64,000 bases of DNA from Rotaria macrura (taxonomy: Eukaryota; Rotifera; Eurotatoria; Philodinida; Philodinidae), in assembly GCA_900239685.1 (NCBI GenBank), contig OENT01000748.1, positions 1 through 64,000 on the forward strand, in the 5' to 3' direction. Position 1 is the first letter of the stretch. Every line of letters starts with the position of its first letter. The position numbers and the translations under genes were made by a program. The notes beneath the pieces are model-generated. The model saw only the letters and a list, made by a program, of their open reading frames with translations. It searched no databases and had not been told where the DNA came from. This document shows positions 9,607 to 26,779 of the stretch, in pieces.

Positions 9607-12600
9607 TTAGTCTATTCTACAAACACAAAAAGCAGTGACTCGTTGTTTATATTGCATTTCAGGATACTCAATAATCCGTTGTTCAAATAAATCTTATCTA
9701 TTCAGAAAAGATATTTTTACATAATCGACTACTAATAACTTAATCTGAATAATAATAGTATGTCATCGATGTTTTTAATGTTGATCATGAAGCAGATCGT
9801 ACTGACAAGTTTTCTATTATGCTTCCGAAGTCTCTGTGCGAGGATCTTGTGAAAAGAAATACGTGCATTGAACACATACAATATGATCTGGTGAAAAGTT
9901 GTTCAAGCGCGTGAAAAAGAAAAAAATTGCAACGCTATATGCAATAAAACAGAATTTTTTCATGTGGTATGAAGTCAATATCAATGGCAATTTAGATAAA
10001 CCTCACAATTCTATACAATCATGATTGCAATTTGTATTATAAAATTCATTAGGAGTGGCTTCCATTCCTTGAATTTCATATATGTTCGTCAATGATTTCA
10101 GTAAGGCAATTTTTTTACTTTTTATGTCGGTATCAAAAACCATAGTCTATAGGAAAATCCTCAATTAACATATTAATCATCTCTAACAGTGTCGCTAACA
10201 AGTTCTTCTTACTTTAGAGAATTACATCATTTAGAGAAAAACCGTCATGCAAATATTATCTGCTTTTCTAGAATAAACCGATGTGTCATCAGAATTTTTT
10301 TCATTTAAATCAGTTAATTAAAAATCATGTGAGACACGCAAGAGAAGCATCAATTAAAAAGCATGATGTGTTGTAATAGTCACTGAATTGTATTTGATTT
10401 TCATATAGCTCGTTGTTCTGTATAAATAACTGACAGATTGACTATCAATTTTATCTTCGAGAAAAAATCATTCAGTTAATTAATTATCTTTTATTAACAT
10501 TCTTTCGTGCTATTAACAATTTACAAGAAGCAGATGCGTGAACGTTTTCTTTTTTACGCTAAATTCCGCTCCAGCAATAGAACGAGGACGTTTAACATCA
10601 GTGTATGTCACATATGATGTCGTTGATCATTCAAGAAGAAGTCTGACAAACGGGAAAATTTCCAGATGTAATTGTGTGTGATTGAACTGGTTTTTCCTGC
10701 AACCACGATGTCGTTTATTCATCATCAAAAGTGAGTATGTTTGCTACTGAGTTTTACAGTTAGGGTCATATCGATAGGAAATCCTTCTATAGAGACAGAA
10801 TGCATTCAGATAAATTACTCGAAGAATCTTTGATTTTTAGGAAACAACTAATAGATAAGTTGTATAATCTGAGTGAGTCCGAATTCTTTCTCAAGAATAG
10901 TACATCATCACTATTTAATATTCTACTAGAAGTTGTTATTCTCTAATCCAGAACTACTTAGTTTTCAATACGAATCTCTTAATGATTGCAACTTTTTATC
11001 ACAACTATGCTATATGTCTGAAAAGATCCTCACTATACGAGAAAAAAAAAGAATTTTATTGATTTAACCTTGAAATTCGTTATTGATAATGATGGAATCA
11101 ATCTTACTCTTTCATCAATCAACAAAATTAACTCCATACATATTATTCTATCATGCGTCTTATATAACCTGACCTTGGGTTACGTATTTTTGACAAAATA
11201 AGAATTCACATATTATCATGCTTTCTTGAAATATAGGAAAAATGACAAATATAAAGGATTATTCTGAATGAGTTACTTCTAATCAGAAGTACTATTTTCC
11301 TAACTTTTCCTAAATCGCAGTATAATGCAAACTAAACTTTTCTTTAAAAATGTTTATGTAATTTCTTTCTATTGTTACAAAAATTTGATTCGAATAATTG
11401 TGAATGAATTGGATCTTTTTCTCATGGAACTAAATAATCAATCGATGACTTATATATTGAACTGAAGCTCTATTCAAGAGCTGTCAAATTCATAATTAAA
11501 GTATCATTGAGTCATACATTTATTATGGAATTGAATCCATTGTGCAAGGATCAATTATTCAATTAATGACCAAAATGAGTTATATTTTTTATAGCTTCCA
11601 GATCTTGAAATTCGATGGGAACATCATACATTTAGTATCACAATGATCGCACCATCATGCTCTTGCCACTAATATAAAATTAAATAGAATTTATGAAGAA
11701 AAATATCAATGGGCCGATTTTACGTCTTATGCGCTCCCGTCCTTTTTCTCGCATTCCAATTCTAGAATGAAAGACGATAATTTTTAGTTATTGTTTTTTC
11801 ATGTAATCTACAACAATTGAACAAACTCATATTTTTTGCTAATGTTGAAACTATCATATGTGGCGTATAGGCCTATTTGTATATGTTTCATCAATGTATA
11901 CATGCATATCCCTACGCGTACATACATAGAAGAGGCAGCAATAAACTATTTTAAAAGGCATACAAACATTTATACTCAACATTGTCTTTGTATGAATATT
12001 TGCTACTTCAAATAGTCAGTTACTTTTCGTTTTAGTCTATTCGGTAGGAGAAAGAGAATTGAAGATTGTATTTAATATAGATGATAGTGTAGAGCGTTCG
12101 AATGAAGTAAAAACATCACTATGCATATTGAGTCACTTTGTTTGAAGAATAAAGATTAGGAGTGAAACTTTGGCTTTTTAAGGTCTTTTTTAGTTTTTTT
12201 TTCTTACAAAATAGGAAAAACAATCGAAAAATAGGACAAACAACAGGCTTTTTCGAAAATATAGGTCAAATTCAGGAAACATTTTTTATTTGAATATTTT
12301 CATTGATAATGTTTCAGACACAAAGTTAATCGGAATTTAGAAATTTCGACGCAAACATTTCATAAGTATCAAAATTGTACCTATATCATCATTTTCTACG
12401 AGTTCATTGTAACCAGATGAAAATGAATACAAAAATAGTTCCAATGGACTAATTTTGAATAGGGTTAAACAAAAGGCAGCTAGTTCAATTGATCTACATG
12501 AATTATTCTCTTCTCAACATTTATCCTGTAATAAAATGCTTTACGCTTGTAATTTTTTTAGTGTTTTTTATTTCTCCTAGTAAAAACATATTTATGCATA

Positions 12601-13923
12601 ATTTTTGACAATTCATTAACTGGTGAATGATCAACAATTTCGAAAACTATCAAAACTAAATTAGAAATCTCACATCGTTTTCACATCAAACTTCTTTAAG
12701 TTTTTCTTTAATGAAAATTGTTCGTTACAAGTGAATTGATATGAAAAAATACTTAGGTAGTAATCATCGTTCTGAGCTATCACGTCTCATAATGAATGTA
12801 TATTTTGTTAGAAAATTTGGCATAGTATCAAGTAGGAGACTATTGTCCCAAACCACATTGAGAAGTTAACGTTTCTCTTGCTAAACAAATGACAGACGAT
12901 ACATAGAATAGTAGCGATCAGGAAATGTCTTTTGCGTTAAGAATCGATTTTTCGATAGATTAACGATAAACTTTACTTATAGCGAAGCGGTTTTTTTATT
13001 CTTCTATCAAAACTTGACGGGAATGTTGCTTCAATGATTCACTTGATAATTCTTCGTCTAGGAATTTAATTAAAATTCCACACCTTGATGAATAGAGGGC
13101 GTTGAATTTCAATGTGGACACAAGATTTTAAACATTTCTCATGCCACTGTTTCTTTCATTGAAAAATCGTTCGAAACGTCTTCTAAAGCAATGTTCAAGG
13201 ATTCGTAAATTTCTAAAAACGAAAATATCTCACCTGTTGATAATCATCTATTTACTAAACTTCACCTATGCGATTAACTTCGTCTCTTGACATGTGATAA
13301 AGGCACATATTCGTTTTTCTTTTACTTTTCTTTACGATACACATATTTACGTATTGCTTATCCAAGGTAAATATAAAAAACTTGTCAGATTTAAATCTTA
13401 CTAAAACTAACATCAATAGTCATTCTCAATGAAAACTTGATTCATGTGCAGCGAACTATCTTACTTTTATATTTGCAAAAATATTATCTCTACTATGCAC
13501 CATTGAATAACTATCATATATCAAAGTAGTAGTATCGATGTAAGAACAACCTAATTAACTAGAGATTGTTCAATCGTCGACATCTAGCGATCTCTATGAA
13601 AGATGATATATGAATTGTCCTAGTCTCCGACCATTCTATCTAGTTTCATGTAGGAAAACCGAGCGAGAAACTCTTTATTAGAAAAAAGGCACATTAATTT
13701 CTCATCAGTTTTTTATGAGATTCCCTTCTTTTTGTTCGCTTCTCTAATATCTCTTATCACGCACTTTTCTTCGTTCTAGTATAACAGAATAGTATTGCTA
13801 TGTATTCATCTTGTTTGCGTAGTGTTTAACAAAGGTGTGTGCAAGCAGGAAGTGGAATAAACGATCTAGTTTGTGTTCTGTTTTCGTCTATTTTAGATGC
13901 CATTTCAAATGAATTAAAATAAT
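9607..13923. other. Large intergenic region, no gene seen
   Basis: About 4.3 kb of AT-rich sequence without a frame that I can support as coding. Any distal 5' exon of the SH3 adaptor gene would lie here. A short ATG exon-like piece with a GTGAGT donor at about 10708-10730 is possible, but its phase would not give the downstream reading frame. Confidence 0.45.
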
Positions 13924-16900
13924 AGTGAGGATTCATACAACTCTCAATGTATATAAAACAATAGAATAAATGAAGATCGTATTGTTTTTGTCTTTTTGTT
14001 AGTGGAAACTTATATAGTGAATTATGATTATTTTGCTAAATCGTCGGATGAATTAACAATACGAAAAGGAGATATTATAAATAATGCTGTACTGGTTGAA
14101 GATGGATGGTTAAAAGGAGAATGTAATGGACGAATTGGGTAAGTAGAAATGTTGATATCATACTTTGTCATACATATTAGTCTTTAGTCATTTTCCCGAA
14201 AATTTTGTTACAGTAAGTAAATCTTGTTTTCGATGTTTTTCATCCTAAATTTTTTTTATTCAAATAAAAAAAACAAAAGGCAATGAATAAAGAAAAAACA
14301 AAGAAACGAACATTGATAACAATGCAAAATGAAAATAAAGATGACAAAGTACGAAAACGATCCTCGACAATGAACAGTTCTCGTTAGTTATTTCTACGAT
14401 AGTCATGTCGTCGTCTTCATTACTATTTATTTTCTAGAGTCTCAACAGAATACATTATTTCAAGCAAGAGGTATCTACACCTATGTTTCACTTCATGATG
14501 ATGAATTATCTATTAAACCCAATGATATTATCAACGTAACTCGATTGGTACGTTGAATTGTTTAGTTTTCGTATCTATTGTTTGTTTCTTAGGTTGAAAA
14601 AGGTTGGTATGAAGGTATACTTGATGGTAAAATTGGAGTATTTCCGTCAAACTATGTCGTACGCATCAATGACGATAAGAATAAAAAGAATCAATCAGTT
14701 AAATCAAAATCAGTGAATAGTCAAACTACATCTACTATTTATGAATCACCAACGAAAACATTTCCCGTACAAGCTCGTGTTCTCTATCATTATAAGGCAA
14801 CAGCCAAAGATGAATTAACATTAAAGATGAATGATATTGTGACTATAATCGACAAAAATCTTGGCGATGAAGGATGGTGGAAGGTATAGAAGAAAAAAAA
14901 CAAGTTGCCTATTTTTGTCTCGTCAACGCAGAAAGTCTGCTAACTAATTATCTTGCTTTTTGAATCGGAACTATACAGATACTAATGAATATCCTGAAAT
15001 TTTAACTTATCATGTTTGAATAGTATTGATGAGCTTCACGCCCTAGGACACTAGGAAAATTAAATATGACATTTTGATTTCATAAGAAAATTTATTGAAT
15101 TGAAGAAAAATGTTAGATGTTGTCATTATTTCTATCGTTAGATACAATGATTATAAAACTTTTTCTTTTCACTTACTGATAGACGTACGAGTCTCTCTGT
15201 AATTTACAGTAGAACTGAGACATTAACGTTAAAAAGAGAACTCCAAAAGTTTGCTTTTTTTAGAAAGTCTTGATATGTTATTACAGAGTCGATATGGTAT
15301 TTATCTTGACTTAAACAAGATTCATCAGTTGAAGGGCGTTATTCTTTCACATTAAATACAACACGAGTGGTAGAGATTCGATTCAAGCCGTACTTGTTTC
15401 TCATGATCTAAAATGAATTTACGCCACGTACTTCGTTGTTTTCTCGTAATTCAAGATCGATTGTTGTTTGTAATATTCTTGTACTTTTTTGTTTAAGGGT
15501 GAACTAGATGGACGTGTTGGCGTGTTTCCTGGTTAGACATTTCTTTTTGAATTATTTTCAATTATCATTTTTATTTATAATAGATAATTATGTTGAAGAA
15601 ATTCCTACATCAACGGTTTGCTATTTTCTAAAATTTCAAAATATCGACAATTAATATTTCTTTGATAGAATATCAAACATCGACCCGATACCCCTGACAA
15701 TGCATTTACGAGTTCTTCTCAAAAATTATCAAAAACAAAGTCCGTTGATGATGGTTAGCTGCTAGGAGACTGAAAGAAAAAATGCCAAGACTAGTTTTTA
15801 TTTTAATCATACTTGTCTTTATTTGATAGGGTCATCTCATAATTACTATAATGAAACTCATCATGCCACAAAATCAACATCAATCAGTTTTGACGAAGGT
15901 ATTCTAATTAAAGAAAATCATACAGTACTATTTGAATCTTTATTAAATGTCGGTCAAAAGGTATTTACTCTAAAAAATAAACGCTATTAACAAAGATGTC
16001 ATGACGACTAAATTATCTAACATATTGATGTTTATTTGTCTGCCAATACATTTAAATTAGATCTTGTAAACATTAATTTTCTTTCGACTTTTATCTAGAT
16101 GATCGATCAAGAGCTCGTTCCGGAGCAATAAAAAAGTCTGATTCTCAAGATAGATGCGATGAGATTGACCGACAAAAATCCCGTTTCCTGAATCGACCAC
16201 CATCGTCGATATCCAGAAGCAATGTGTGTATAATTTTTATTGATTTTATTCAATCAAATAAAAACAACGGTTTTTCTTCGTTTCGTGTAGGAAAATGGTC
16301 TGGTGAAAACGGCTGGTTCCTTCGATGAAATAAATCGTCCTCAAACATCAGATTTTAAAGTTAGTTTGTCAGAGATTTAGCTAAAAAAGATAGCTCTGAT
16401 TTAATTAGACATTTGTTACTTAATAATTCAATGGACATTGAGATCAAATAGTTCAAACTGTCCTACATTGAACAGTGTACAAAATAAATAAGATGTGTTG
16501 TATCTGTTTCCGTTTAAATTGAAATTCAGTCCGAATGTCATCTTAAAACGGATATATCTTTGATACTGTAAGACCCGACGAATAAATTCATGAATCTTCG
16601 AAAAAAATATAGCAAGATATATTTGATGATTGACTGAACCAAGATACGAACATGTCGTAGTAGAGTCAGTATACGAAATTTATTTGACGTTTTATATGGA
16701 CCGTACATCAGTAAGTTCTCTGTCCCTGATACAGAATAGATTCTAGAACAGTTTTTTGCAGTCGTAAAATCGAACTACTAGTCTACTGAAAAAGGACCTC
16801 CAATGTGTTTGTCTGTCTATACAACGATAAACTTACGTAGGGCAAGATGTTAGATATGTCATAAAGTTATCTTGGGCTATGATTGTCGGCTGGAATACTT

Positions 16901-17640
16901 GTCCATAAACATTTTATCCGAACTAGGTGAATGTGAAGGTTGATGTATCGTATGATTCTCGCTACGAAAAACCGTTGAAGAAAAAAATGCATGCAGAAAT
17001 TCATGTGTATCGGACGAAACTAGTCGATATGAAATTGCATGCGTCTCAAATAATTTTCTCTAAATATGACTTCTCATTTTTTTATTGTCAAATTATATCA
17101 TATCCATTGTGCAAGATTGTACTATTAAGTTTTCATCTATCCTTTAATTTTATTATGGATATTTATCAAACTTTACTTATATTATAGTCGAATATGATTA
17201 ATTTGAATATATACTTTCTCTCATTTAATTTAGAATGGAACAAAAATTCTTACACCATCACCTCCGTCGTATCAACGAGGTAGAATAATAAAGTTTAAAA
17301 AAAAAACGAATTTCAACTTTGTGTTACAGAACCAGGTCATATGGGATCTCCTCGTTATGCTAATCGTTCGTATTCATTATCGAATTCGAATAATTTTATG
17401 CTAGCAAATTCCATGGACTCAAAAACTTCCAACTATGTCAATACGACAACAATCGAACAATTACAAAATGATCTGAGTAAACTAAAATTAACAATGGATG
17501 AAATGGCATTAAAATTTACCGATCAAATAAAAGATCTCGTCAGTGAATTGGATGAAGAAAAAAAAATCCGTGCTACATTACAAATTGAAATCGAACGTTT
17601 ACAAAAACGTATTCATAAATCATCACGTGTCAATTCATAA
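13924..17640 (+). CDS. CIN85/CD2AP-family adaptor, three SH3 domains plus coiled coil
   Basis: Exons after the start: 14003-14138, 14188-14212, 14280-14382, 14438-14547, 14593-14883, 15498-15531, 15584-15615, 15669-15753, 15830-15898, 16099-16223, 16291-16359, 17234-17279, 17330-17640. All phases agree and give about 478 residues. SH3-A spans about 1-55 (opening [12 protein letters not shown], as in CD2AP), SH3-B 97-149 and SH3-C 185-241; each ends in FPxNYV or FPENFV. A Ser/Pro-rich linker and a coiled coil (about 417-471) follow. This is the SH3KBP1/CD2AP layout: in the family these scaffolds bind Cbl and PxxxPR ligands at the membrane and cortical actin, and the coiled coil oligomerises. 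The start is inferred: an ATG split A|TG between 13924 and 14003 by a 78-bp intron, because the alignment needs Met there. Introns of 614 and 874 bp stand out among 45-78 bp ones. The protein is somewhat shorter than the vertebrate members. Confidence 0.88.
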
Positions 17641-19816
17641 ATAAATCACATCTTAACAACTATATTGTTTTCGATTGAATTTCAACGAAAAAAAGACAAT
17701 ATTATTTGCCATGTTTCAAAATTTTTACATTATTCAGCATTCCTATATTTATCATGTGAACAGTTTTTTTGTTTTTGTGCTTCTTACATCTACTAGTTTT
17801 ACTTCTGTCTTTTGAAGTATTTGTCGTAGTTAAATGAAACATAGTTTTTTTTGCAATATTTTTCTTCTCTTTAATGTATATAAATATTGTTTTTACAATT
17901 TCTTTCTTTTATGTAGATTAATGAATCATATACTTGATTAATGTTCAACTTGAATTATTTTCACCTTATTCTTCATTCAAAATGACGTTTGAAGAAAATT
18001 CATTCGACTAATATGATTAAAACACAAGTGTTCTGCATAGTATCAACACGTGAAAAATATGTTCACGTGCGCTGGAAAGAGAACGATGATTAAGTTTAAT
18101 CAAGTGCATCACAAAAAAAAACTGAAGTGCGTAAGGCAACGACAGGCTTGTCTAGGAGTAAGTAATCTGTGAATATTTCGACTCGATAGATAGACGACCT
18201 ATGGCATAATTAAGAAAACAATATTCATAGTTCATAGCCGCAAGGAAAAATGCCACAAAAAAGTAAGGATTACTATTGTGACTCGTTCTCATCGAGCATA
18301 GTACAATCATGAATAAATCAGACAAAATCAAATAGAAGCTCTGTAATACATTATGATTTTATGGCTGACGACTGCAATAAAAATACGTAAATGCATAATA
18401 TCAATTCGAAAACATTCATAGTGCGATCATACTTGAAAAGGGCATTCGAAATTTCAATCATATTAATATAAGCGATATCGAATGTTGGAAAGACAGCATG
18501 ACATTTAATTTTAATTCGCAAGATTTCTCATACAGAAAAGAAACTCATTGAATAGTCAAGTAAACGAAAATTAATTATTAGCTTGATTTTATGCGAAAAA
18601 TTTATGAGCACGTAACAGTACAGACGTTTGATATGCTGATAAATTCATTATTTTGATTTTCAACATGAGCAGGCAAGTGCGTTCGAAGTCGTCAAACCTT
18701 CTATAATAATCACTCGAAAACAAAACTTTTATTCTAAGTATTATTTATCAAGGAAGATAATCGATTGAAAACCTAGAATTTCATCGTATATGATCGTATT
18801 TCTTCATTTTTTTACTGCCAAATAAGTAGTCGAATGGAGATCCTGAATTGACTCGGTAAGCGATCATATTTCTCTGCATTGCATACAAAGATATACGATC
18901 GTAATACGAAACCATGTTATACACAAAAACACCAGACGATTTTCAGTCGTTTACGAGCTAGCACGTTTGATCAGGCCAATATAAACGTCATTTATTATAT
19001 GACAATTACTTGTCTCATTATATTAACATTAAATGTTCTTATGTGTTAATCTATATTACTTCGTTGTTCGTACAATAACCAATCACACAACAGTACTAGT
19101 ATTTCTGTCGTGAACAGATTGCAAATCATTTAAGAACTAAACTACAGCCCGTATAATGTATATTATGCTGACAGCTTTTGTGCGATGTGAATCGCATGAA
19201 AACTTATCAACGGCAGTAGTTCGTAATGCACTCGTAGTTATTAAAAGGGCTGACAGTAAAAGAAAGACGAAAGCAAAGCAGCTCTCGTTGTAATTAAACT
19301 ATAGTGTATTGTTCGAATATCAAAGCATTGTTGATATCACTGACACCATATCCATGACTTTAGGTCGATTTTAATTTCGTTTAACAATTCATTGACGAAT
19401 AATAAAATTAATGGATACATTAGGCATGCTTTTATTTTCTTTCTCTCTCTCGTCTTTTATTGGTATGACTTTCTAGATCAAGAAGCAAAAAAGCGAATGA
19501 TAACAACACATGCATCAAACAAAGAGTACACCAAAAAAAACCGAACGTTTTTCTTTTTTATGAATTATGCTAGTTAAAAAAAGATGAAAACACTGGGTGG
19601 AAAGAGTTAGATGATAATATAATATAACAATAATATGAAAAAAAAAGTCTTTACTTTTTTCTTTGTTATTAAACCACGGTATTAAGCAAACGAAAAAAAA
19701 ATCAAACATCATTATATGATCGAAATGAAAAAGATACGAGCTGACAAGCTCGAAAAAAAAACTCCTCCTTATTTACAGATGATTATTTAAAACGAAGTAA
19801 GGTTTCTTTTTTATGT
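17641..19816. other. Intergenic region between adaptor and phosphatase genes
   Basis: The two genes converge here. An ATAAATAAA-like stretch directly follows the adaptor stop codon. The remainder is AT-rich with only short, domain-free frames; no gene or strong repeat is seen. Confidence 0.55.
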
Positions 19817-21618
<1,802 letters not shown>

Positions 21619-24600
21619 ATTTATTCGTTTATTTGTCTAGAGTGAATAACAAAAAACAGAGTATGTGCACAAATATACTTATATATATATGCAATGTAAT
21701 GTTTGTTTCTTGTTCTTCTACTCGAGTATTCTATTGGCGTCTATGGAAACGTTTGAGATGGACAAAAATACTCCATTGGTAAAAGCGAAAGAATTAAATG
21801 TTTATCGCAAGATGTCGTTGCACAAAAAAAACTAGATACATCATAGATAAAAATAGTATTTGAAAAAGCAGTATTCTGATTAAATAAAGCCTTTCCTATA
21901 TCATAAAAAAAGGGAAAAAAGGACAATAAATGAATCATCGAAGAACTATTTATTTATTTATACGACGTTTGTGGTTACTGCAACAGGAAAAAAGTATGAA
22001 ACATGTCATGGACGCTGTTATAAAATAGTAATGGCGTACCAAATGGTTTTTATTATCATAAAATACGGACCGTCCATATTTTACAAACTGCTAATCCTAT
22101 CGATTCACCATTACAATATTACCATGTCCTCGAATAGATTTCCCCCACCTTCCCATAATTCGTAGTTTTCTGTAAACGGTGACCGCAGTGGGTCACGTGC
22201 TCAGCAACTAACTATCTCTATTTGACCAATTGCAAATATTTTCTTCTTGTTTTCAACATAAAAAATTTGCTAAATGAAGAACTGCTCAAGTAATGAAATG
22301 GAAATACCCCGCGCGAAAAAATATGACTCGTAATTCACTGTAACACCAAGTCTGTGATGTGCTAATACGGTGACCGGTATTGTGGAGAGGTTACGGTGAA
22401 AAATACCGATAGTCGTAACTGGAGACTCTGGCAGGGAGCGATTGATTCTGGGAAATAATGAATGACGTGAAATCATCATCTAGCTATTTGTTCATGTTCG
22501 TTATGTTTTCCTTGTCGAGGGATAAAAATGTTTGATATGTTCATTTCTCTCATCTCATTCGTAATTAATAGAAAACATGAAAGATCAATAAAGATCTCTG
22601 TTTGCTCTAATGTTATTTCAAACAAAACTTGAAAAGAAAATTGAAGGGTGTCCATCCATAATGGCAAGAAAATATTTGAGCGACTTCGTTATTGATTCAA
22701 TGGATCATTTTCTCTCCATAGATGGTTTGCAAAGTAGAGTACTAGAGATGTTTTATCTACTTTATTGAAAAATGTAGTATTATTAACATGTTTTATTTTA
22801 ATATCAGTCAACAATGCCGTTCCATCCATTTATTTTGTGATAAAAACGATCTCATTCAAGAATGTTTGTTTTTTGATGGTCTATTGTTCCTTCTGAAATT
22901 TCTTTTCTTAACAAAGAAAAGCAAGAAGAATGAATTACTGAGTACTTTGAAATTGTTGCTCTTGGCAAATGAGAGAAAGACGAAAACTTAATATTTTATT
23001 CAAATTAGAGGAAATCTATACTGAAAGATTATTGATTTGAAGACCTTTAGTCACGGGTGAACACCATTTTAAAGAAATCTTATGTAACGACACTGTTACT
23101 TGAAAGAATGGAAATTGAACAGGTTTTATTTGATTCAATTGAAAACATGAAATTTGCACATAATGCTATTCTTTTACTTTATAGCCCGTCTGCATTTTAT
23201 TTCTACCGCAGCAGCGACAAAACGGCAATCCTTATTGTAGCTGTGAGGACATAAAAGATACTTAAAGAAAAAATAACTTTCATTCTTGTAATGCTAAGAT
23301 AGGCATGATATCGTTCAGCAACAATTACTAGTGTCAATGTAAAACTATCGTAAGATCAATGAATCTTATTAATTTCTTATTATAATTTTATAAATAATAT
23401 GTTTCATTCAATCAAAAACACAAATTTCACTAGTTTGAATGTTACGTCTATGTAGGAGTTTTCAATCATGTCTTCAGGTAGTTTCTTATCCATAACTTAT
23501 GTTGGAAAATCAAATTTAGTTGCTAAACTTATCTTTCTTTAGGGAAATTCATTAAGATTAGTTCAACTATAACTTTCATAAAGAAAAATATTTCTAGTCG
23601 TCTTTTTTTACGCAGTGTACAAGGAGTGTTTCGCCCTTCGATTAATCATAATGAAATATACTCACAGTTCTAATTCGGATTCATGGGCTTCAATGAAATG
23701 AATAGGGTAGATAGCTAGAGTATAGCTGTGGATAATGAGAAATCAAGTAAACCCATGCAATTGCTTCTTTTCTGATAGATAAAATTCAAAGGAGAAAATA
23801 TGTGCTATTAGTAACCATACTCCCTAACGCTCGTCGTATGTTAGCAAGTAAAACAAGCTCACAGCTATAATCTACAGTTTTGGTGGATTCAATGCACCCA
23901 AATTTTCAAAACCACAATAGCAATGATAACAGAGATCTGAGTGGGCTAAGCTTTTTTTCACTAGTGCAATCTTCACACAGTTTTTTCATGTATCCAAAGA
24001 GAACAAAAGGCAATTATAAAACTCAGTACTATCATGTCACTTTGATAGTTCTGCTTTTTAATTGAAGCGAGACGTCTTTCTGAATAATTTCTTTGTCCCT
24101 CCAACATTGTAAATTGTCGATTGCTAGAAAGTTTACAGATTATTTTCCTTAGTATTGCACATGTTTGTAGATAAACTATGCATGAACTGGTCATTTTCAA
24201 TTCTTGTCACTTTTTCTTAAGTTTCAGACAACCTATTCTAAGAAGCTCATATTTTCAGCCAACTAGAAGAGAGTGGAACGGAAACGTATTTCAATGAAAC
24301 AACAAACTTTTCAAGTGTCGTCATCGTACCCTGATTGGAACACTCGCTATTATATTTGCGTGGGATGCAATTCATAAAAGAAATACTCTATCTTTATTAA
24401 TGTATATTGCTTGTAATGAATATGATGCTCTGGTAGGCAAATGTTTGAACACATAAAATCGTTTGTCTCTTGATAAGAAAAATTGTGAAAAGCAACATGT
24501 ATATTGCACAAATGTTTTTCAAGATTGGTTTTGTTTCCTATCTATATAAAATATATGAAGACACTGCAAATCTGGCAATCACTCATACCAAATAATGGTT

Positions 24601-26622
24601 ATTACTTTTCAGGCCTTTTCTACGGAGATCAAAGCGTACCATCGGTTTTTTTCGGAACGCAGATGCTTACTCTACTAAACATTCATACCCAGATCTTAAT
24701 ATATTTTTGGTGAGTCACTCGTCATTATGACGATGATGCTCCATTATATAAGATGGATTGGTCTGATTTTATATTTTCATCAATGATACTTGAGTTAAAC
24801 TTTTAAGCAGTTTTAAACTGCTAAAAAAGCAAAACCAGCTGATATGCTGTCAAAATCTATGCGATAAAATGGATATATGTTCCACTTTGCATATATTTTC
24901 TTAGATACACCCGACCAATAATGCTTGCTCAGTGTGACACCAGAAATGTGCATCTTGAGTGTTGAACAGATAAGTAAAGTAAGATTCAATTAAATACGAC
25001 AATGGTTGCATCCTATCTGTGCTAAACCAAGAAAAGGATCACAATAACCTCGACGGAGAACTCATTCTCACAAAAGAAAGTAAATTGTCATTTTTAAGTT
25101 CGTCTGCGAATGCGTTTTCATTGTAACAAAAGATCGACTTTTGTAATAGATGTTCAAGGAAATTTTTTTCGAATATTCGTGCTGACACTTTTTCGTTACA
25201 TTAACTAGATAAACTCATCGTTCAATTGGATTTTCTGTTTGGATGGAGTGCCTACTTTTCTCTGACCATTGTAAGAGGATTCCCTGATTCGTATATACAA
25301 TTAGTTAGTATGCAAATTCAATGCAACAGATTTCAGTATATCTATTTTGGCTTTGAATAGTTGACGCATAAATCTATCACTATTAAATTAAGAAGTAATT
25401 CTTCATATTCAAATTTTTTTTTAACATGAAAGTAATATTTTTATTAGTATGTAAATAGATAGAACTACGTTGTTTTTCATTTTAAAATGCTCTGATTTTA
25501 ACAATGAGATACTCTTAAGATTTTTTTTTCTTGTTTTCTTTTCATACTTGAATGGATGATTTTGAGCAAAACAAAGCTTTTGATCTTGAGCAAGAGCCAA
25601 ATTGAAACGTGATAGCTAGAAATCATTTGAGCAATTCGTCTTTTGAATCTATCATGGCTTAATGATATTTCAGTGTTTAGTGTCGTTATCATGACATTGG
25701 AAACATCATCTGCAATAATCTTTGCATCCAAAAGATATTGAGGGTGCAACAGCTGCCTCCAACCAGTCGAAAGGACTTATGCATTGGTGGCTATCGTAGA
25801 CAGTACTTTACAAAAATACTAGTTTTTCTGCCCTTCATACTCGCTTTTCAGGAGTGGTGCACGTCTCCGAGGTACACTATAGCCACTTGATTATGTCGCC
25901 AACTTGCCAATATAGACTACCGAGCAAATCATTCGCTTATGATCAAAACACTTGTGCAATCAAAAAATAAGATTGCTCTATATCAAACTAAGAGATAACA
26001 TAGGTTTTCCATTAGAATTATTATTTCATGATTTTTATTTAACAATTTGGAAGCAGTGACTATGCATGACCTACTAATATAATTATAATATTTTTCACAG
26101 AGACAGTAAACTGCAAATTAAATGTTTCATATTGATAATTATTCATATTTCAGTGATACTTGGACACATATGTATATGAAAGTTTTCAAGATCCATACCA
26201 AATTGAAAAGACTTCACTATAGAAGTATATGTAAATATTTTATAAGCAAGCAAAAACATTTTTATTTTACAAACTTTATTTATCGATTTATTTCATTGTA
26301 TGAACAGTTTTCCTAGTGATGATTACTATTGTCTAAACACTCGCATCTACAAAGATTTTGATCTGGAACACGAACAGCAATAACAAACATCAAATTATAG
26401 CAGTAACAGTTGACAAAATAATCTATATGATGGACTTGCAAAATATATCTTAAGTAAGATTACTTGCCTTTGATAAGATTTTATTAAAAAATAATGATTC
26501 TACAGAGAGCTTCAAATAGAAGGTCTTGAACACCAATAAAGGTGGAGCTCGCTGTTTCCTTTCAGCCGAAAATATATTCTTAAAATCATGAGAAGAATCA
26601 TGCTTTATCAAGGAGACTCATT
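21619..26622. other. Large intergenic region upstream of PP1
   Basis: About 5 kb of AT-rich sequence. Open frames of 60-85 codons occur on both strands, but none shows a known domain, matching splice sites or coding-like composition. It includes the PP1 promoter region, with no distinctive element visible. Confidence 0.5.
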
Positions 26623-26779
26623 CCCACTGTAGAATCCGAACAGATTCAGTCAAATCCTATCGGAATTCGGTGAGTTTTGCGAGTCGAAATCTGAGAGCAA
26701 TGGTTCTGGCAACTTTCGCCAAGAAATAGTCCACATTTCATGAATATGATAGGATCCTGGCAAGCGTGCTTGACCTGGG
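26623..26779. repeat. Short element-like segment, CCCACTG to CCTGGG
   Basis: 157 bp with scattered GAATCCG/GGATCCT words, bounded by CCCACTG on the left and TGACCTGGG on the right. CATT stands immediately outside both ends and could be a target duplication. The terminal repeat is very short, so this is tentative. Confidence 0.3.

Noticed and set aside
10708..10730. ATG plus GTGAGT donor as first exon of the SH3 adaptor
   Set aside because: It leaves two bases in the final codon, which would put the downstream SH3 domain out of frame; a closer candidate exon at 13924 fits better.
22180..22470. Region with repeated CGGTGACC words
   Set aside because: Only a few scattered occurrences without defined ends; not enough to call an element.
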